A stretch of 64,000 bases of DNA from Liquidambar formosana (Eukaryota > Streptophyta > Magnoliopsida > Saxifragales > Altingiaceae), in assembly GCA_039720395.1 (NCBI GenBank), contig CM077823.1:4516909-4580908 (forward strand). Direction: 5' to 3'. The translations under genes were made by a program, and so were the position numbers. The notes under the pieces were generated by a model. It did no database searches. It was not told the DNA's origin and saw nothing but the letters and a program-made list of their open reading frames with translations. Each line of letters begins with the position of its first letter. Position 1 is the first letter of the stretch. Below, piece after piece: positions 22,415 through 35,499 of the stretch.

Positions 22415-24861
22415 TAATTATTTTCGCTTTTAGGATCTTATGAACTCTAGTCTTGTGATAAGTAAGAGATTATTCCGTGTGATATGGGCGTATGTGCTTG
22501 AATGATGGGTCATATACTCACGTGGGTGGTATATATGTGTCTTGAGGGTGTAGAGGCCATTAATTTTTGGTGGTAAGAAGCCTTAGCGCATGAAAATTTT
22601 AAGGCAGGGAAGCATCAAAAGAGGAATTTCCTGTAAAGATTTTATGGGTTTTTTCATGGCCACAAGATTTAAAAAAAAGAAAAAAAAGAAAGAAACTTGG
22701 ACGTATTTTGTCCGAAAAGAAAATTTGCAAGTTCTGTTTGAATTTTAGAAAGAATGAAAAGAAAGGAAGAGACTGATAATTAATTAGAAGTGGATGTACA
22801 AAGCATTTTTAAAGCTTTTCTCCTTCCCTGTCCAGGAAATTTTCCGAGTTCAAAACAGATCGAGGCCTCAAAGGAATCCTTGAACACGAAAATTTTACAT
22901 TGCGAATGAGAAGGGAAAATTGATAGAAAAGACGAGAGAAAATATATTTAAAAATATATATTCCTCTCATGTCACATGCATAAAGGGTCAAAAAGAAAAA
23001 ATAAACTGGAAGTAAAAATACAATGTTAAGAATAAGAATTTTTATTCATTTTCTAAAATATCGCAAATTTTCCCCCCAACATTCATATCATAACATTGTA
23101 TACTGTATTGCTGTTCATTTTACTGTGTAATGCTATGAACAACAATATTCATGTCAGCCTTGCAAGTAGAAGTCCTTGCATCCACATACCTTCGATAGCA
23201 GTGAACCACCCATCAGTGAGACATAAAATTTCAAGAAGGAATTGAAAACCATATCTTTTTCACTCTTTTTTTTCAGACTCATGACTCAACAACATCCCTA
23301 TTACTTGGGTTAGCTCTCAACCTGAATTTTGGATTGTATGGCAGAAGGGTGTACGAGTTGAGCTTTATATAGATGTAGGAGATTGAGAAACTTTAAAAGC
23401 CATATCAACTTTCAAATATTACCAATAATTATTCCTAAAATCACATACCATAATAAGTTATATTTATCTCACAAATATGCTTAGATGTTTTTTCTATATT
23501 AAGGAAATTGAATGGGCCGTGTAATTAAAACTTTAATATTCGCAATAATTAATAATTCATGTTTAAAGAATTACTTTTTAAAATTACTTACGACAAGCTC
23601 ACCATAAAATTTTTAAGTCACCATAAATGTTTCTATTTTAAGCCAACCCAGCGGGGACAAAACTTGGACATCAAGTTTGTCTATGGTCTATATTCAAAAA
23701 AATTTTAAATGACTACTTCCATTTTAAGAAAATGCCAAAGGTGAAGTAAGCAGAACATTTGCCCTGCATGCTGAGTATCAACTTTTAAAATTTTTCTATG
23801 TATGCCTATTCAATGATGGGTTTGATGGGACCACAATTAGGGGATAAGCAAATAGTGACGAATTCGGAATTTGGGAATTATAACTTACAGGGCGTAAGAA
23901 TAATTCGAAATATAGGAATTATTTGGAAAAAAGTACTATTACATGGGCTGACCCATATGGCCGACATGGCCGACATGAGATGACTAACGGGGGGACTAAC
24001 GGACTACCTTCTTATTGGTAGATTTGAAATTTACTGTCAAATAAAAGAAATTGCAAAAACATTCTAAAAAGAGGACAAAAATAGGGACCGCGATATTCTC
24101 ATGCGCAAAAATGGGATACGATTCCAGAGTCCCTGTGATTCAAGCAACAATATGAAGCAAAAAAAAGAATCTCACTCCAAAAACAAAAATAGTCCCCATG
24201 GGAAGAAGATGACACCAATGACAAAAAACAAAGGTACAAATTTGTCCCTAAATATGCAATGGATTCTTTGGGATGTGTAGACTTTAACGCCAAATATGAA
24301 ACACTAAAATTATGTGAAAATACAAATGTGATAATGCATGGAAAATGGAGAGGTGCAATAGGGATATGAAAATGGGATGTCTACAATGATGTTTTCATGA
24401 TAGTAACTCATCATTTGCATATTTTTAACCTTTTTTATGCATGATAGGTAGTCTATCTCGTGTAGGAACATGTTAGGGTTTTGTATTTCTTTTAATTATT
24501 GCTTTTGTATGATTATTAAGATGATTTAGAGTTATTCGGTATTCTGTTTAGATTTGATTTATATCTTTTAATAATGATTTGGGCATATCTATTGTTGATT
24601 TGAACATGATAATTGTCCTACAACATAATAGGATAATTATTTGATATTTTGGAGATGTTTTGTAATTATTTGTATATTTTGGAGATGTTTTGAAGACCCA
24701 CAAGTGCGCTCTTGCCCGAGGCATGCTTTGTTTGAAAAGAAGCAGGATTTTTTTTTTCTTCAAATTCGAGTTAGGTAGGTGTAAAGTTATTTAAATGGTG
24801 TTTAATGTGGGCCATTGATCTCCTCTTAACGGATGAGATTGTTTGGGAAAGGAGAAAGTTA
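22415..24861. other. Intergenic AT-rich DNA, no gene
   Basis: I see no coding region. There is a small doubled motif tattttggagatgttttg at about 24645 and 24674. The ORFs in this interval (22809-22991, 23798-23983, 24099-24293, 24548-24763) lack family features. Confidence 0.5.
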
Positions 24862-25101
24862 AGATCACATATCGGTATGACTGAATAAGGGTGATAATTA
24901 AAAAGATATAAAACTAACAGACATACTATACTTTAAAATGCTAAACGACTTTTAAAGAAACGAAACCTACCAATGTACCGCAAGACCACACATTGGCATG
25001 ACTGAATAGAAGTGATAAAATAAGACATAAGAGCAACAAACATGCCATACTCTAAAAACTTAGACGAATTTTGAAGATGCAGAACCTTACTTATATATCA
25101 C
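24862..25101. repeat. Two diverged ~120 bp tandem units
   Basis: Positions 24862-24981 and 24982-25101 share an ordered series of motifs (aagatcacatatcggtatga / aagaccacacattggcatga, then gtgataa..., then acatactatactttaaaa / acatgccatactctaaaa). They are followed at 25110 by aacactccttatccgatgta. This could be a decayed LTR or promoter-like tandem array. Confidence 0.55.
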
Positions 25102-26547
25102 TGCTAACACTCCTTATCCGATGTAGGACAAGATTCCTCTCAACGGTTGCACATAAGAACCTATTCACAAATTAAACATCTACAAAAATGGTATATATTA
25201 GCAAATTTAACCAAAATTAATTAAAATTTAATCAAAATTAACAATTTTCCTCAATGAGGGCTAAATAATTTAGTAAATTTAAATAAAATAACTTATCCAA
25301 ATTTTTAAAAATAAAATAATATCACACAACATTAATCAAGAAGATCAAACAAAATGTGCATGAAAGTTCAGAAAAATTATTACATGTGAACACAAACCAA
25401 TGGTTTTGGATGTCAATACTCATCAAAAACCATATACACACATTTGCTAGTTTTTCTTTCTTTTTCTTTTTCTTTTTTCTTTTCTTTTTTTTTTTTTTTT
25501 TTTCTTCTTCGGCTGTCAACACACAAAAACAGGTCACACATTTGCTAGTCCTTTTTTCCCCTTGCAAAATGCAGTGATATGAGCAAGAAATATCATATCT
25601 TCACGAATAGTAGTTCAAATAGAAATTTTTGGTCCTTCACCAAGAATGTCACAACAACTCAGCATCAGCAGAATATGATGAGCTCAGAGATGTGTAGGAG
25701 CATGGATTTCGTGTAATGCTCCATTATGAATGTTGCAAAGCTCGAAAGATTCCCTGTTACAAAGTCAAATTAATAATGAATGACACGAACATTGGAAATA
25801 GAAATTCAGGCACAATTACATTGAAACTATGAAGGGTACTCTAATTCTCCTTTTTGTGGTTAAATTTTATTTTATACTTCTTCCATCTTAAACCCATTTA
25901 TCTCATTCGAACACTAATTAAGACCCATATTTTTGTCAATGGTTATATCACTTACGGTTTTGCAAACATATTATCTTGTTAAGCTTAGTTTCTATTCATG
26001 TAGGATGCCAGAACTAGTTTTTGTGCCTTTGTTTCATAGGTGCGCAACTGGTTTTACCATTATGGTGAGAGTGGGCTCCCACTAGAACCCCGAATTGAGG
26101 ATAAATAGCATTACCCTTTGGCATATTGGAATTGGGAGTAATGGATGAGTCTTCTAAAGGACGTCTACTATTGAAATGGGGACTTTCTTTCTTCTTCCTT
26201 TTTTGTTATTTTATTTTGTTGATAATCTACGTAGGAGGGTTATGGGCCGGGAAAAGGGCAGAATTTTTCTAGACCATATAAATTGCTGCATGTGTTCCTT
26301 GTCTAATTGTTTTTTCAATTTTCATTACTGACCCATTGTGTAATTACGCTTCAATTCCAACAATAATCGAACAGCTAAAGAGCTATATAACCAATATACG
26401 TAATGAATTAGAATGAACAAGAAAATAACTTGTTAGGTTAGGAAGTCAGCAAGCAAGTTGTAGAAAGTGGTTGAAATTAATTATTAATTACCTCCGGCGA
26501 GGCAATCTAGCAGTCTGAGAGTTATGCCTCTTCTTGTATTTCTGATA
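25102..26547. other. Intergenic, no gene recognised
   Basis: The interval is AT-rich with a pyrimidine tract at 25455-25510. The lysine-rich ORF on - at 25322-25567 merely translates this tract. Confidence 0.5.
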
Positions 26548-26811
26548 TCACATGGTGAGCACTTGCATTTTCCCCTTCTGCTCCTTCCTCCACGTCCTTT
26601 CCACTAGATTTATCACTCTTGAGTTTTGCCTGATTACACATAACAAGAGAATTAGTAAACCATAAACAAATGAAGCCCATGAGATTTCGAAAATGCCAAT
26701 GCTTGCATGACCGAGGGTCTCTTCTTTTTTCCATGAGACCACGCAAGCGGCGACAATTTTAACAAGAAACCAGAAAAACTTAAATTCTCCTTGCTCAGTA
26801 TTTTGACCCAT
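26548..26811 (-). CDS. Possible small two-helix membrane protein
   Basis: The ATG at 26811 opens an 87-codon frame (MGQNTEQGEFKFFWFLVKIV...) with two hydrophobic segments, about residues 12-26 and 45-63, followed by a basic tail. A splice-acceptor-like tag lies just before the ATG (gtctagtagcag), so it may be a later exon. I do not recognise the family. All three frames are partly open here, which lowers confidence. It is on the same strand as the NB-LRR gene and lies 1.2 kb beyond its end. Confidence 0.25.
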   Translation of the reverse strand: MGQNTEQGEFKFFWFLVKIVAACVVSWKKEETLGHASIGIFEISWASFVYGLLILLLCVIRQNSRVINLVERTWRKEQKGKMQVLTM

Positions 26812-26834
26812 TTTCTGCTACTAGACAAAAGCAA

Positions 26835-28044
26835 ATTTATAAATAAATAAACATGAGCTCAGGGTAAGAATAGCTAGAGGGGTTCATTACAGCAAATGTG
26901 AAACATTCACTTTAATTGCATGTGTAACGTGCATTCTAAGATCTAACATCAGCTTTAGGTAGGATTTACATCAAAATTTTAATGCCCTCCACCCCACCCC
27001 AAAGAAAAAGATCTAACATCAAAAACAAGAAGTTGACAATATAAGAGTTTATAAGTAATGTGAATTTTATTTATTTATCATTATCTTCTTGCCAACAGGA
27101 GTATCCATGGGTGAGGCCACCATTCAGCCATCCACAAACCCAAGAAAAGCTATTGTCTACTTCAAATTGGGTAAAGCCTAGAATAAATTTAATTGGTTGC
27201 TAACCCCAAGAGCTAGCATTGGAAGTCGAACTCAAAACCACTGCTTGATGCATAAGCCCCAGAGACACTATTACTACACCTTTTGGTTTCACCAGTTATG
27301 TGATTGAGCAGTTACCATTTAATGATGCCATATTACTAGTTTTTACTTTATCATTAACAAAAACTTTTTGTGCCAGAGTCATGAAATTAGGATTTAGAAT
27401 TTAAAAACAATTTTCCATTTTCTATATTTTTCCAATAATTCAGCAGGATATTCAAATTTATTTTAAAAATATATATATTTTTCCAAAAATTTGGCTGGAA
27501 ATTCAGCTTTATTTAAACATTTTGATAAAATCCCAATAAAATTGTGCTTAATAAATTAATAAGTTCTTAAACTTTCACTACTCAGAAGTAAAATGTTTAA
27601 GAATTTAGGCAAATTCCAAAGTTTGGACAACACTTCCGAATATCAAGCGTAATAGAGAAACTTGATATGGGACACAAATTCTTAGAACCATCAAACCGTC
27701 TTCTCATACCAAAAACAGAGGTTCAAATGCACAAATGCAAAGATGGCAAACTTGATGCCAATCTGACCTGATGACGGCGCATTTAAAACCAGCAATTACA
27801 TTGTGTTGAGATAATATTGAAAAAATTAAGGGAATCGAGGAGAAGGATGAGTGATAGGATGGGTCTTGGTCGGGCTTTAAGGCAATAAGGTCTGATAATG
27901 GTGCCCAACGTGACGAAGGATGGAACGTGGTAATTCACCATAGTTTTTCAAGGAGGCGGATGTCATCTTGGAGTTCCCTGGCCTTGGGTGCGCCTAATTA
28001 GAAGCAGGTGGATTCGAAATTGGGTCAGAGTAAGAGAAAGAAGG
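26835..28044. other. 3' flank of the NB-LRR gene
   Basis: No further LRR exon or other gene was recognised. At 27200-27270 a degenerate tRNA/SINE-like patch (ggaagtcgaactcaaaacc) is visible but could not be delimited. Confidence 0.4.
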
Positions 28045-28659
28045 TCAGGGATTAGATCGGGAATAGGTGTGTGTGGGGAAGATGTCTTTTAGGAGCATTG
28101 AGGTCAGAGTACGTACCTTTTCTTGAAATAGGTGATGTATGGAGCTATTGAGGTCGCCCTTGACAAAAATGCTGTTTGACTTCAATTTGTACTTGTTGAC
28201 AGAAATGCTTGACATAGATTTGTACTCGACAGTAAGTCTTGCTAGGTTTGGTGTGCTATTGAGTCCGGAAGAGAATTTCTGCATTTTAGGACACTTCTCC
28301 AAAACCAAGTCAAACAACAATGGCAACTCAAAATCACAATTTCCTGAGCAGAACATCATGAGGTTGGGTAAATGACATAGCTTCACTTTTGTTAATTGAA
28401 AGAGTGAGAAGGCAGCGTGTCCTTCCCCTTCAAGTTCGAAAATCTTTTCCATGGAATTGCATTCTTGTACAACGAGTCCTTTTAAATTCCCTAGCCTTGG
28501 AAGCAAATTAGATGAGGCAACTATCGATAGTTTGTGACATCTTTTGACTTCCAAGAATCTTAATTGGGAGAAAGATTCACGTGGAAGTTGACTGTGGAAT
28601 ATCACTTGTAAGTTTTCAATGTTGATAATTCGCAAGACCTCCAAGTTGGTGAATGCAAC
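28045..28659 (-). CDS. NB-LRR gene, exon 6 (LRR exon type B, copy 2)
   Basis: A good acceptor (ctgcag, ending 28660) precedes the codons VAFTNLEVLRII in phase 0. The exon encodes divergent plant NB-LRR leucine-rich repeats of the 'LxxLxxLxVxxC' type (LRFLEVKRCHKL; LKGLVVQECNSMEKIFELEG; LVLEKCPKMQKFSSG). It is the paralogue of exon 4, with about 15 additional residues near SISVNKYKLKSNSIFVK. A possible donor AAG|GTACGT sits at 28116-28117 in the same position as in the other exons. If it is not used, the frame runs to a stop at 28045-28047 and gives the C-terminus (LLKDIFPTHTYSRSNP). I cannot tell whether a small last exon lies further downstream. Confidence 0.75.
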   Translation of the reverse strand, partial: VAFTNLEVLRIINIENLQVIFHSQLPRESFSQLRFLEVKRCHKLSIVASSNLLPRLGNLKGLVVQECNSMEKIFELEGEGHAAFSLFQLTKVKLCHLPNLMMFCSGNCDFELPLLFDLVLEKCPKMQKFSSGLNSTPNLARLTVEYKSMSSISVNKYKLKSNSIFVKGDLNSSIHHLFQEKVRTLTSMLLKDIFPTHTYSRSNP

Positions 28660-29669
28660 CTGCAGAATTAATCCATTTTGTTAATGATGATAAACGTATA
28701 TATATTCTGCATAGACAAACATACAAAACTCCACTTTTTCCACACTCTCTCTATATACTATTCTTCATGTTCAGCAACACTACCTAACTATTTCAACATA
28801 TACATTTTGAAAAATATTTCAATTTTATAATTACAATAAAGAATTCATTAATGCTAAAGAAATTTCATCCTCTTTGTTTAAATTCGTACTACTCTACAAT
28901 AAAGCCTCTGTCAACTTGATGCACATCACAAATTAGAAAATTATTGTCAGAAAGCTGGAATAAATAGTGCATATAGATGAATATAGATGAAAAGATAAAA
29001 TACAAGTATAGTATTAAAGATGTTTGGATACATTTAAATGTTGAAGACAACCAATTAAGGTTTGGATGAGTTTTCAAAATATACTGATTGAGTAATCTGT
29101 CAATAGGACATGCTTGACGAAAATTTAAATGTTTAATATCTTTAGAGACCTCAATGAGCATGCGTAAACGATATTAATAGGAATTATTAAATAAAATAAA
29201 ATAAAATTGGTCGTCTTTCATAATTAAGCCATATGTATAGGCATATGGTAATAAATCAAAAGAGTACTTGAAATCGTAAGTTCAGCACAACAATGATTGC
29301 TTTACTTACATAAAGACTTCCTTCAATACCTAAAAATTTCAAAACTCTCAGATTGAATTAAGCAAGAAAAGTAAAATGACTCCCAAGGTTTCCTCCTCCG
29401 ATCCCCAAATTGAGTTGGCACAAGAGCTTCCTAGTCGAGGCTAATATTCAAGTCCAAAAACTATGCTTAAAACAAGGCAGCAAGGGGCCGGGTGCAATAA
29501 CCCCTAACAATGTTAAGAGTTGTGGTATTATAGTCCTTTTTTAATCATTTTCTCAAGGTTACGACAAGAGCTCAATCTTATGGAAATTCCTATCTAGGTA
29601 CTCTCCAAAATTGAATCAATTTTTTAACAAGTATAATTGACAACATAACAATACCAAATATGTACGTAC
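28660..29669 (-). other. Intron 5 of the NB-LRR gene
   Basis: Sequence next to exon 6 (28660-28975) is nearly identical to that next to exon 4 (31798-32110). Sequence next to exon 5 (29516-29669) matches that next to exon 3 (35352-35499). Together these show that introns and exons were duplicated as one block. This copy lacks the LINE present in the other. Confidence 0.8.
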
Positions 29670-30095
29670 CAATTCATCAAAGAGAGGTCGTATGGGGATA
29701 CAAGAGTTGCTCTCATCAGGTTTTTCTTCGATTTTTTCATCGTCCATCTCAAGATTTTGCAAAAGTGGATGTTCAAAAGTGAATAACTTGGGTAGTCCAG
29801 ATAACTCCAATTTTCTCAGCTGAGAAAGAGTCCCAGTTCCATGTCTGTCCTTAACAGCAAGCGGTTCAACTTCAAATATTATTTGCACCAAATCACATTT
29901 CTTAACAGAAACTTCCATTAAATTTGTTAAACGTTTCAGCAAATTAGATGGAACAACATTTGATATCTTGTGACAGCTTTCCACTTCCAAGACTCTTAGT
30001 TGACAAAACGACTTGGCTAGAAGTTGTGGGTGCCATATGTCTTTCAAGTTATCAAGACCTCTAATTTTCAGTACCTCCAAGGTGGGAAGACAAAC
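29670..30095 (-). CDS. NB-LRR gene, exon 5 (LRR exon type A, copy 2)
   Basis: The exon is bounded by acceptor tttcag and donor TTG|GTACGT. It is 426 nt, phase 0 on both sides, encoding 142 residues of LRR (VCLPTLEVLKIRGLDNLKDI; LRVLEVESCHKISNV; LMEVSVKKCDLVQIIFEVE; LRKLELSGLPKLFTF) and ending IRPLFDEL. It is a diverged copy of exon 3 and shares its boundaries, its LRR order and its acidic tail (MDDEKIEEKPDESNSC). It is expected to extend the curved recognition surface of the LRR domain. Confidence 0.82.
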
Positions 30096-31299
30096 CTGAA
30101 ACATTCATTCAATTGTACTGTTTTAAAGTCGACCAACAAAAAATAAAAATGCACTGTTAAAATGGATTGTGTCAAAAAATAGAAGGAACAAATACAAAGG
30201 TCACGCTTTTATGTATATATGAAAAATAAAATAAAATAAAATTACATTTAGCTCTCACATCATCTTGACATGATGTATATGTAACCTTTAGTTACACATT
30301 GTTTTCCATTAATTTTACTAATGGTTAGTTGACAGTATCATCACTTGATAGACTGGAGGGGACACTTTATTACAAAAGGGGAAGAAGTTTGACAATAGAG
30401 TGATAAAGCGAAAAAGGGTCAACCTTAAAGGGAGCCAAGTATAATTTTCAACTATAAAAACTCGAATATATTTTAGTTTAGATAAATTCTAAGATAAAGA
30501 AATTCATCATTGCTAAAAATTCAGAATCATATTTACGTTACTAATTTTCCATAATATGTTAGTTGTGGCTTGCCAAGGAAGGAAAACAAAATTCTATGGT
30601 AGTAGTACAATGGAAGGCATAGATGCGCTAACATTTCTTTATTACTAAAAAGTAAGGTATTTCCCCAAACAGCCCAACCCAACCAACAATCCCACCCCCA
30701 CCCCCCCCCCCCCCATCCCCCAAAAATAAATAAATAAATAAATTGCTAGGGTTATTTAGGATATGTTTGTATCCAAAATTTTAAAGGAGAGATTGTAGTT
30801 AGGGTTTGAAGGAGATGAGTTTATCTTCTTTACTACTATAAACAATCACAATATTATTGTAAGGTAAAAAACCACCACTATTTCTAAAAACCTCCAGCTC
30901 CATTATTAAAATTTTCATTTGGGCCATTGTTTGGTTCCTTTTCTGTATTATATTTGATTCCAAAATCTTATTATTAGCTTGCGCTTAGGTGACAAATTTC
31001 TAAATGAAATTTTCCTTTAAAACGGAATTCCCAAATTCTAAGAAAAAATTCCGCATTTGAGTAGCTAGACTAGGAATTTCTCAAGTTTAAGCCAGAATTT
31101 GACCATGAAATTTGGAGTGTTCAAATTACACCAAGAAATTCCATATAGAGTGATGAAACTTGTCAAATTCTACTGAAGGGGGGAATAGGAACAACTTAGA
31201 CCACTAGCTATTACTCGCACCAACCACTTTATGTAGAATGAGAAGTTATTTGAAACCATTCAGTTCTAAGAATTTAGAGCATTGATAATAATGCAATAC
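30096..31299 (-). other. Intron 4 of the NB-LRR gene
   Basis: This is AT-rich sequence that contains a 14-base C run at 30701-30714. No coding sequence or delimitable transposon was seen. Confidence 0.65.
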
Positions 31300-31797
31300 C
31301 TTTTCTTGGAATAGGTGATCCACGGTGCTATTGAGTTCGCCCTTCCATGCCTTTTTGTAGTCTTCAACTTCAAATGTTTCAAGCTTAGGCGTGCTCATGT
31401 ATCCCGAAGAGAATGTCTGCATTTTAGGACACTGCTCCAAACTCAATGTTTTCAAGGCTGGCAATTCAAAATTATAATTTCCTGAGCAGAAAATCATAAG
31501 GTTAGATAGATCACGTAGCTTCACTTTTTCTAATTGAAAGAGTGAGATGGCAGTGTGTCCTTTCCCTTCAAGTTCGAAAATCTTTTCCATGGAATTGCAT
31601 TCTCCTACAACGAGTTCTTTTAAATTCTCTAGCCTTGGAAGCAAATTAGATGAGGCAACTCTCGATAATTTGTGACATTTTTTGACTTTCAAGAATCTTA
31701 ATTGGGAGAAAGATTCATGTGGAAGTTGATTGTGGAATATCACTTGTAAGTTTTCAATGTCGATAATTCGCAAGACCTCCAAGTTGGTGAATGCAAC
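31300..31797 (-). CDS. NB-LRR gene, exon 4 (LRR exon type B, copy 1)
   Basis: Acceptor ctgcag and donor AAG|GTATTG delimit 498 nt (166 codons) in phase 0. It encodes VAFTNLEVLRIIDIENLQVI, then LRFLKVKKCHKLSRV, LKELVVGECNSMEKIFELEG, LKTLSLEQCPKMQTFSSG, and ends in VDHLFQEK. It is highly similar to exon 6, including the flanking intron, so the duplication is recent relative to the divergence of the type A exons. The frame is intact. Confidence 0.82.
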
Positions 31798-32810
31798 CTG
31801 CAGAATTAATCCATTTTGTTAATGATGATAAGCGTATATATATTCTGCATAGACAAACATACAAAACTCCACTTTTTCCACACTCTCTCTATATACTATT
31901 CTCCATGTTCAGCAACACTACCTAACTATTTCAACATATACATTTTGAAAAATATTTCAATTTTATAATTACAATAAAGAATTAATTAATGCTAAAGAAA
32001 TTTCATCCTCTTTGTTTAAATTCGTACTACTCTATAATAAAGCCTCTGCCAGCTTGATGCACATCACAAATTAGAAAATTATTGTCAGAAAGCTGGAATA
32101 AATAGTGCATAGTACTCTTGTACCTGTCTACATTTTTTTTTTTTTTTTTTTTTTTTGAAAATTTTTTTGCATTTGCTTTGACACATCAAGTAGGATTTGA
32201 ACCGTTTTCACTAATCAACCATTTTTTCCTCTTTTGGGTTTAACTGTAACCAATATTTTGACAGTGTGTGAGGCTTAAACTTACCACACACTGAACCTCT
32301 CTTTTATTAGCAAAAGGTAAAATGGCGGGTTATATGTGCCAACATTTATCATTTTCACCACAAAAGCAAAGGTAAAGTCCAATCATGATAAAATAATAAT
32401 AATAAATACAAATATAGTGAGTTTTCAAAATATACTGATTGAGTAATCTGTCAATAGGACATGTTTGACAAAAAATTAGGTGTTTACTCTCTTTAGAGAC
32501 CTTGATGAGCAGGCATAAATGCCATTAATAGGAATTATTTATATATTAAAAAATAAAATAAACTAGTTGTCTTTCCTAATAAAACCATATTTACAGGCAA
32601 TTAGGCATATGGTAATGAATCAAAAGCATACTTAAAATAAGTAAGTTCATCAAAACAATGATTTCTAGACTTAACAATACTTCCTTCAATACGCAAAAAA
32701 TTTCAAAACTCAATTGAATCAATAGCATACTTAAAATAAGCAAGTCCACCTCTGTTCAGCTGCCCAAATGGAATTTATAATATATTTTAAAAACTACAAT
32801 GTGAAGAAGA
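31798..32810 (-). other. Intron 3 of the NB-LRR gene, 3' part with insertion
   Basis: The first ~310 bp match intron 5. Positions about 32108-32400 (starting near a 23-base T run) are absent from intron 5, so they are an insertion in this copy or a deletion in the other. It looks retroposon-like (homopolymer end) but I could not find a clear TSD or family. Confidence 0.55.
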
Positions 32811-32817
32811 GTCATGG

Positions 32818-35351
32818 CAATTTTATTTTATTTTTTAAATAAGAAAAAAATTGTATTAATCAAAAAGAGAAATATAAATTGGACAAGGAGTCCAATAGAG
32901 AAACCAAAAACTGCAGCCAAACCCAAGCCCTGTCAACCATCGATCAGGCAAAAACAAAACAAAAGAATACAAGCAGCCCTCAAATTAAAACAAGTTGAGA
33001 GACAAACCCAAACCTAAGAGCAGAACACCTCAAGGAGGGTAGAAGTGACTCCCAATTGCTCTACTCTTTAACAGGCTTTGAGGCACAAATCTCTCCCCAG
33101 TTCCTAATAATAAAAAACAAGGGGATACCCTCAAAAGATTTGTTCACCGAAGCCCACAAGGAAGCGAGAAAGCACACTCTATCCCAAATGCCATCCATCT
33201 CCTCATGCGAATCCCTAAAAATTCTACCATTTCACACAATCCAAATTACCCATAAGATAGCCATAACCACACTACTCACATGAACTTCGCCGTCTTAGAG
33301 CGACCAAAACCTCTAAAATCCACCCCAATTGAACCATCAATATGCTTAGGTCCTAACCCAACATAAATCAGCAAGGACAAAAAGACACTGCCATAGCCCC
33401 ATCGAAGTGTCACAATGAAGGAACAAATGATCCACTGACTCTCCCTTCTTTTTACAAAGAACACACCACTACAGCGAAAGACAAGAAGAGGGTCTTTTTC
33501 TTTGAACCCTATCATTGGTATTGGTCCTCTGATGGGCAGCTAACCAAGCCAAAATCTTGACCTTTAAAGAAACACTAGCTTTCCAAATCATTTTAGCAGG
33601 AAAAAAAAAAAAACCAAAACCGTGGAATCCTTTCTCAAGGAATCAAAAAAGGACTTAAGAGGAAAAATATTGAGAAGGGTGGCCAATCCACAATCTTCTG
33701 TCAGAAGTAGAGAGAGAAAGAAAAACATTCTGAATGGTGGCCAAAAAATACACCATCTCCTCATACTCTCTATCATTAAAATTATGGGACAAGAAAAAAA
33801 ATTCCAATTCAAAGAATTAGAATCCATCAAAACCAAATCAACGATGACACAATCTTTGGCCTGAGAAAGGCGATATAACCAGGGAACGCAAAGCATACAA
33901 GGATCTTTCTCCTGCTCACACATCCTCCCAAAAACGGATGCGAGCCCCATTGCGAACAAAAAGTTTGATATGATTCAAAAAGCAAGGAAGACCTTGAGAG
34001 ATAAATTTCCAAGGGCAACAAAAGCTCTCCCTTTTCACAATATTAGAATCCCACCCGTTATTTTGAATACCATACTTGCTTTTGATGACAGAACGCCAAA
34101 GAGAATCTTGTTCAATGGGGAACTCTACAACCATTTCCTCGTAAGAGCGACATTCCTAAGAACGGTATTACCCAAACCAAGCCCACCCTTATCTTTAAAT
34201 CTAGTCACCACATCCCACTTGACCCAATGATCTTTTTTGCCTTCCCCACTTTTTTCCCATAGAAAGTTCTTTGCATTTTCTCAATTTTAGGGCCACTTTC
34301 TTGGGAATTTTAAAAAGGGGTAGATAATACGTAGGGATGCTGTTGAGGACATAATTAACCAGAGTTAGCCTTCCCCCCTAGAAATATACGCTTTCTCCCA
34401 ACCATCTAATCTTTTTCCAATTTTTTCCATCACCCCATCCCAAAAACTCACAGTCAAAGGATTGCCACCAAGAGGCATACCTAAATATTTCATGGGCTAC
34501 TCACTAATAGAACAATCAATCTGCGCTGCAATCCTCTCTAGGCTCCACATTGATACATCTTAAAGAACTTTTGGAAAGATTGACCTTCAAACCAAAAGGC
34601 AACTCAAATCCTGACACCAAAATAGTCAAATCCTTCATTTTCTCGTCATCAGCTTCAAGAAATAAAATAGTATCATCAAAAAATTGAAGATGAGAAATCT
34701 TGACTCTATCCCTACCAACTTCAAAGCCATGGATAATGTCCCTATCCTTAGCCTTACTCACCATCCTATTCAAAGTATCAACTACAATAGTAAATAAGAA
34801 GGGGGATGAGGGAAGCTCGTCTTAATCATTTAGAAGCCTCGATTAAGAAGCCTCAGACCACCCTATAGGTCTAACATTAACCATCACCGTGAAATTCATA
34901 AACCTACGACACCTTCTCATCCAACCTCTCCATCTCTCACCAATGTCTTTCCTCTCAAGAGTATAATCAAGAAAATTCTAATCAACATGGTCATAAACCT
35001 TTTCAAAGTCAAGTTTAAAGACAATGCCTTTCTTTTTTTCTTTTTTTATAATCTTTCACCAACTCATTAGCAATAAGCACTGCATCAAAAATTTGTCTTC
35101 CCTTAGCAAAAGCTCCTCGGGCTTCCATAATAGTCTCACTCAAAACCTCCCTCAACCATATGCGACAAGACCTTGGCAACAATTTTATAAGGTCTAGTGA
35201 CTAAACTAATCAGCCTATAATCCTTAACATTAATGGATCTATCTTTCTTAGGAATAAGAAAAATAAAAGAGGCATTGGTACAACTATTGATAACCCCATT
35301 CTCAAAAAACTCCCTAAAGACCTCAAGCAAGTCCTTGATCACCTCCCATTT
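32818..35351 (-). mobile_element. 5'-truncated LINE inside NB-LRR intron 3
   Basis: The LINE lies in sense with the resistance gene. Its A tail appears as T-rich sequence at 32818-32836 and its 5' end is truncated in the RT at 35351. A short duplication gtcatgg flanks it (32811-32817 and 35352-35358). The paralogous intron 5 shows the uninterrupted sequence near 29510-29530. RT remnants on - include WEVIKDLLEVFREFFENG, FIFLIPKKDRSINVKDYRLI (35136-35342) and ISHLQFFDDTILFLEADDEK with the catalytic DD retained (34516-34773). A zf-RVT-like tail is scattered over 33276-34134. Multiple stops make it dead. Confidence 0.85.
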
Positions 35352-35499
35352 GTCATGGTATTATAGCCCTTGCTTAATCATTTTCTCAAGCTAGGTTACA
35401 ACAAGGGCCCAAGCCTACGGAAAATCCTATCTAGAACTCTCTAATATGGAATCAATTTGAACAAGTACAATAGAGAACATAAAAACACCAAATACATAC

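Noticed and set aside
25322..25577. Lysine-rich (-) and phenylalanine-rich (+) ORFs
   Set aside because: They translate a homopyrimidine tract.
27190..27290. tRNA gene or SINE on the - strand
   Set aside because: Only a box B-like motif is present; no cloverleaf, tail or TSD could be assembled.
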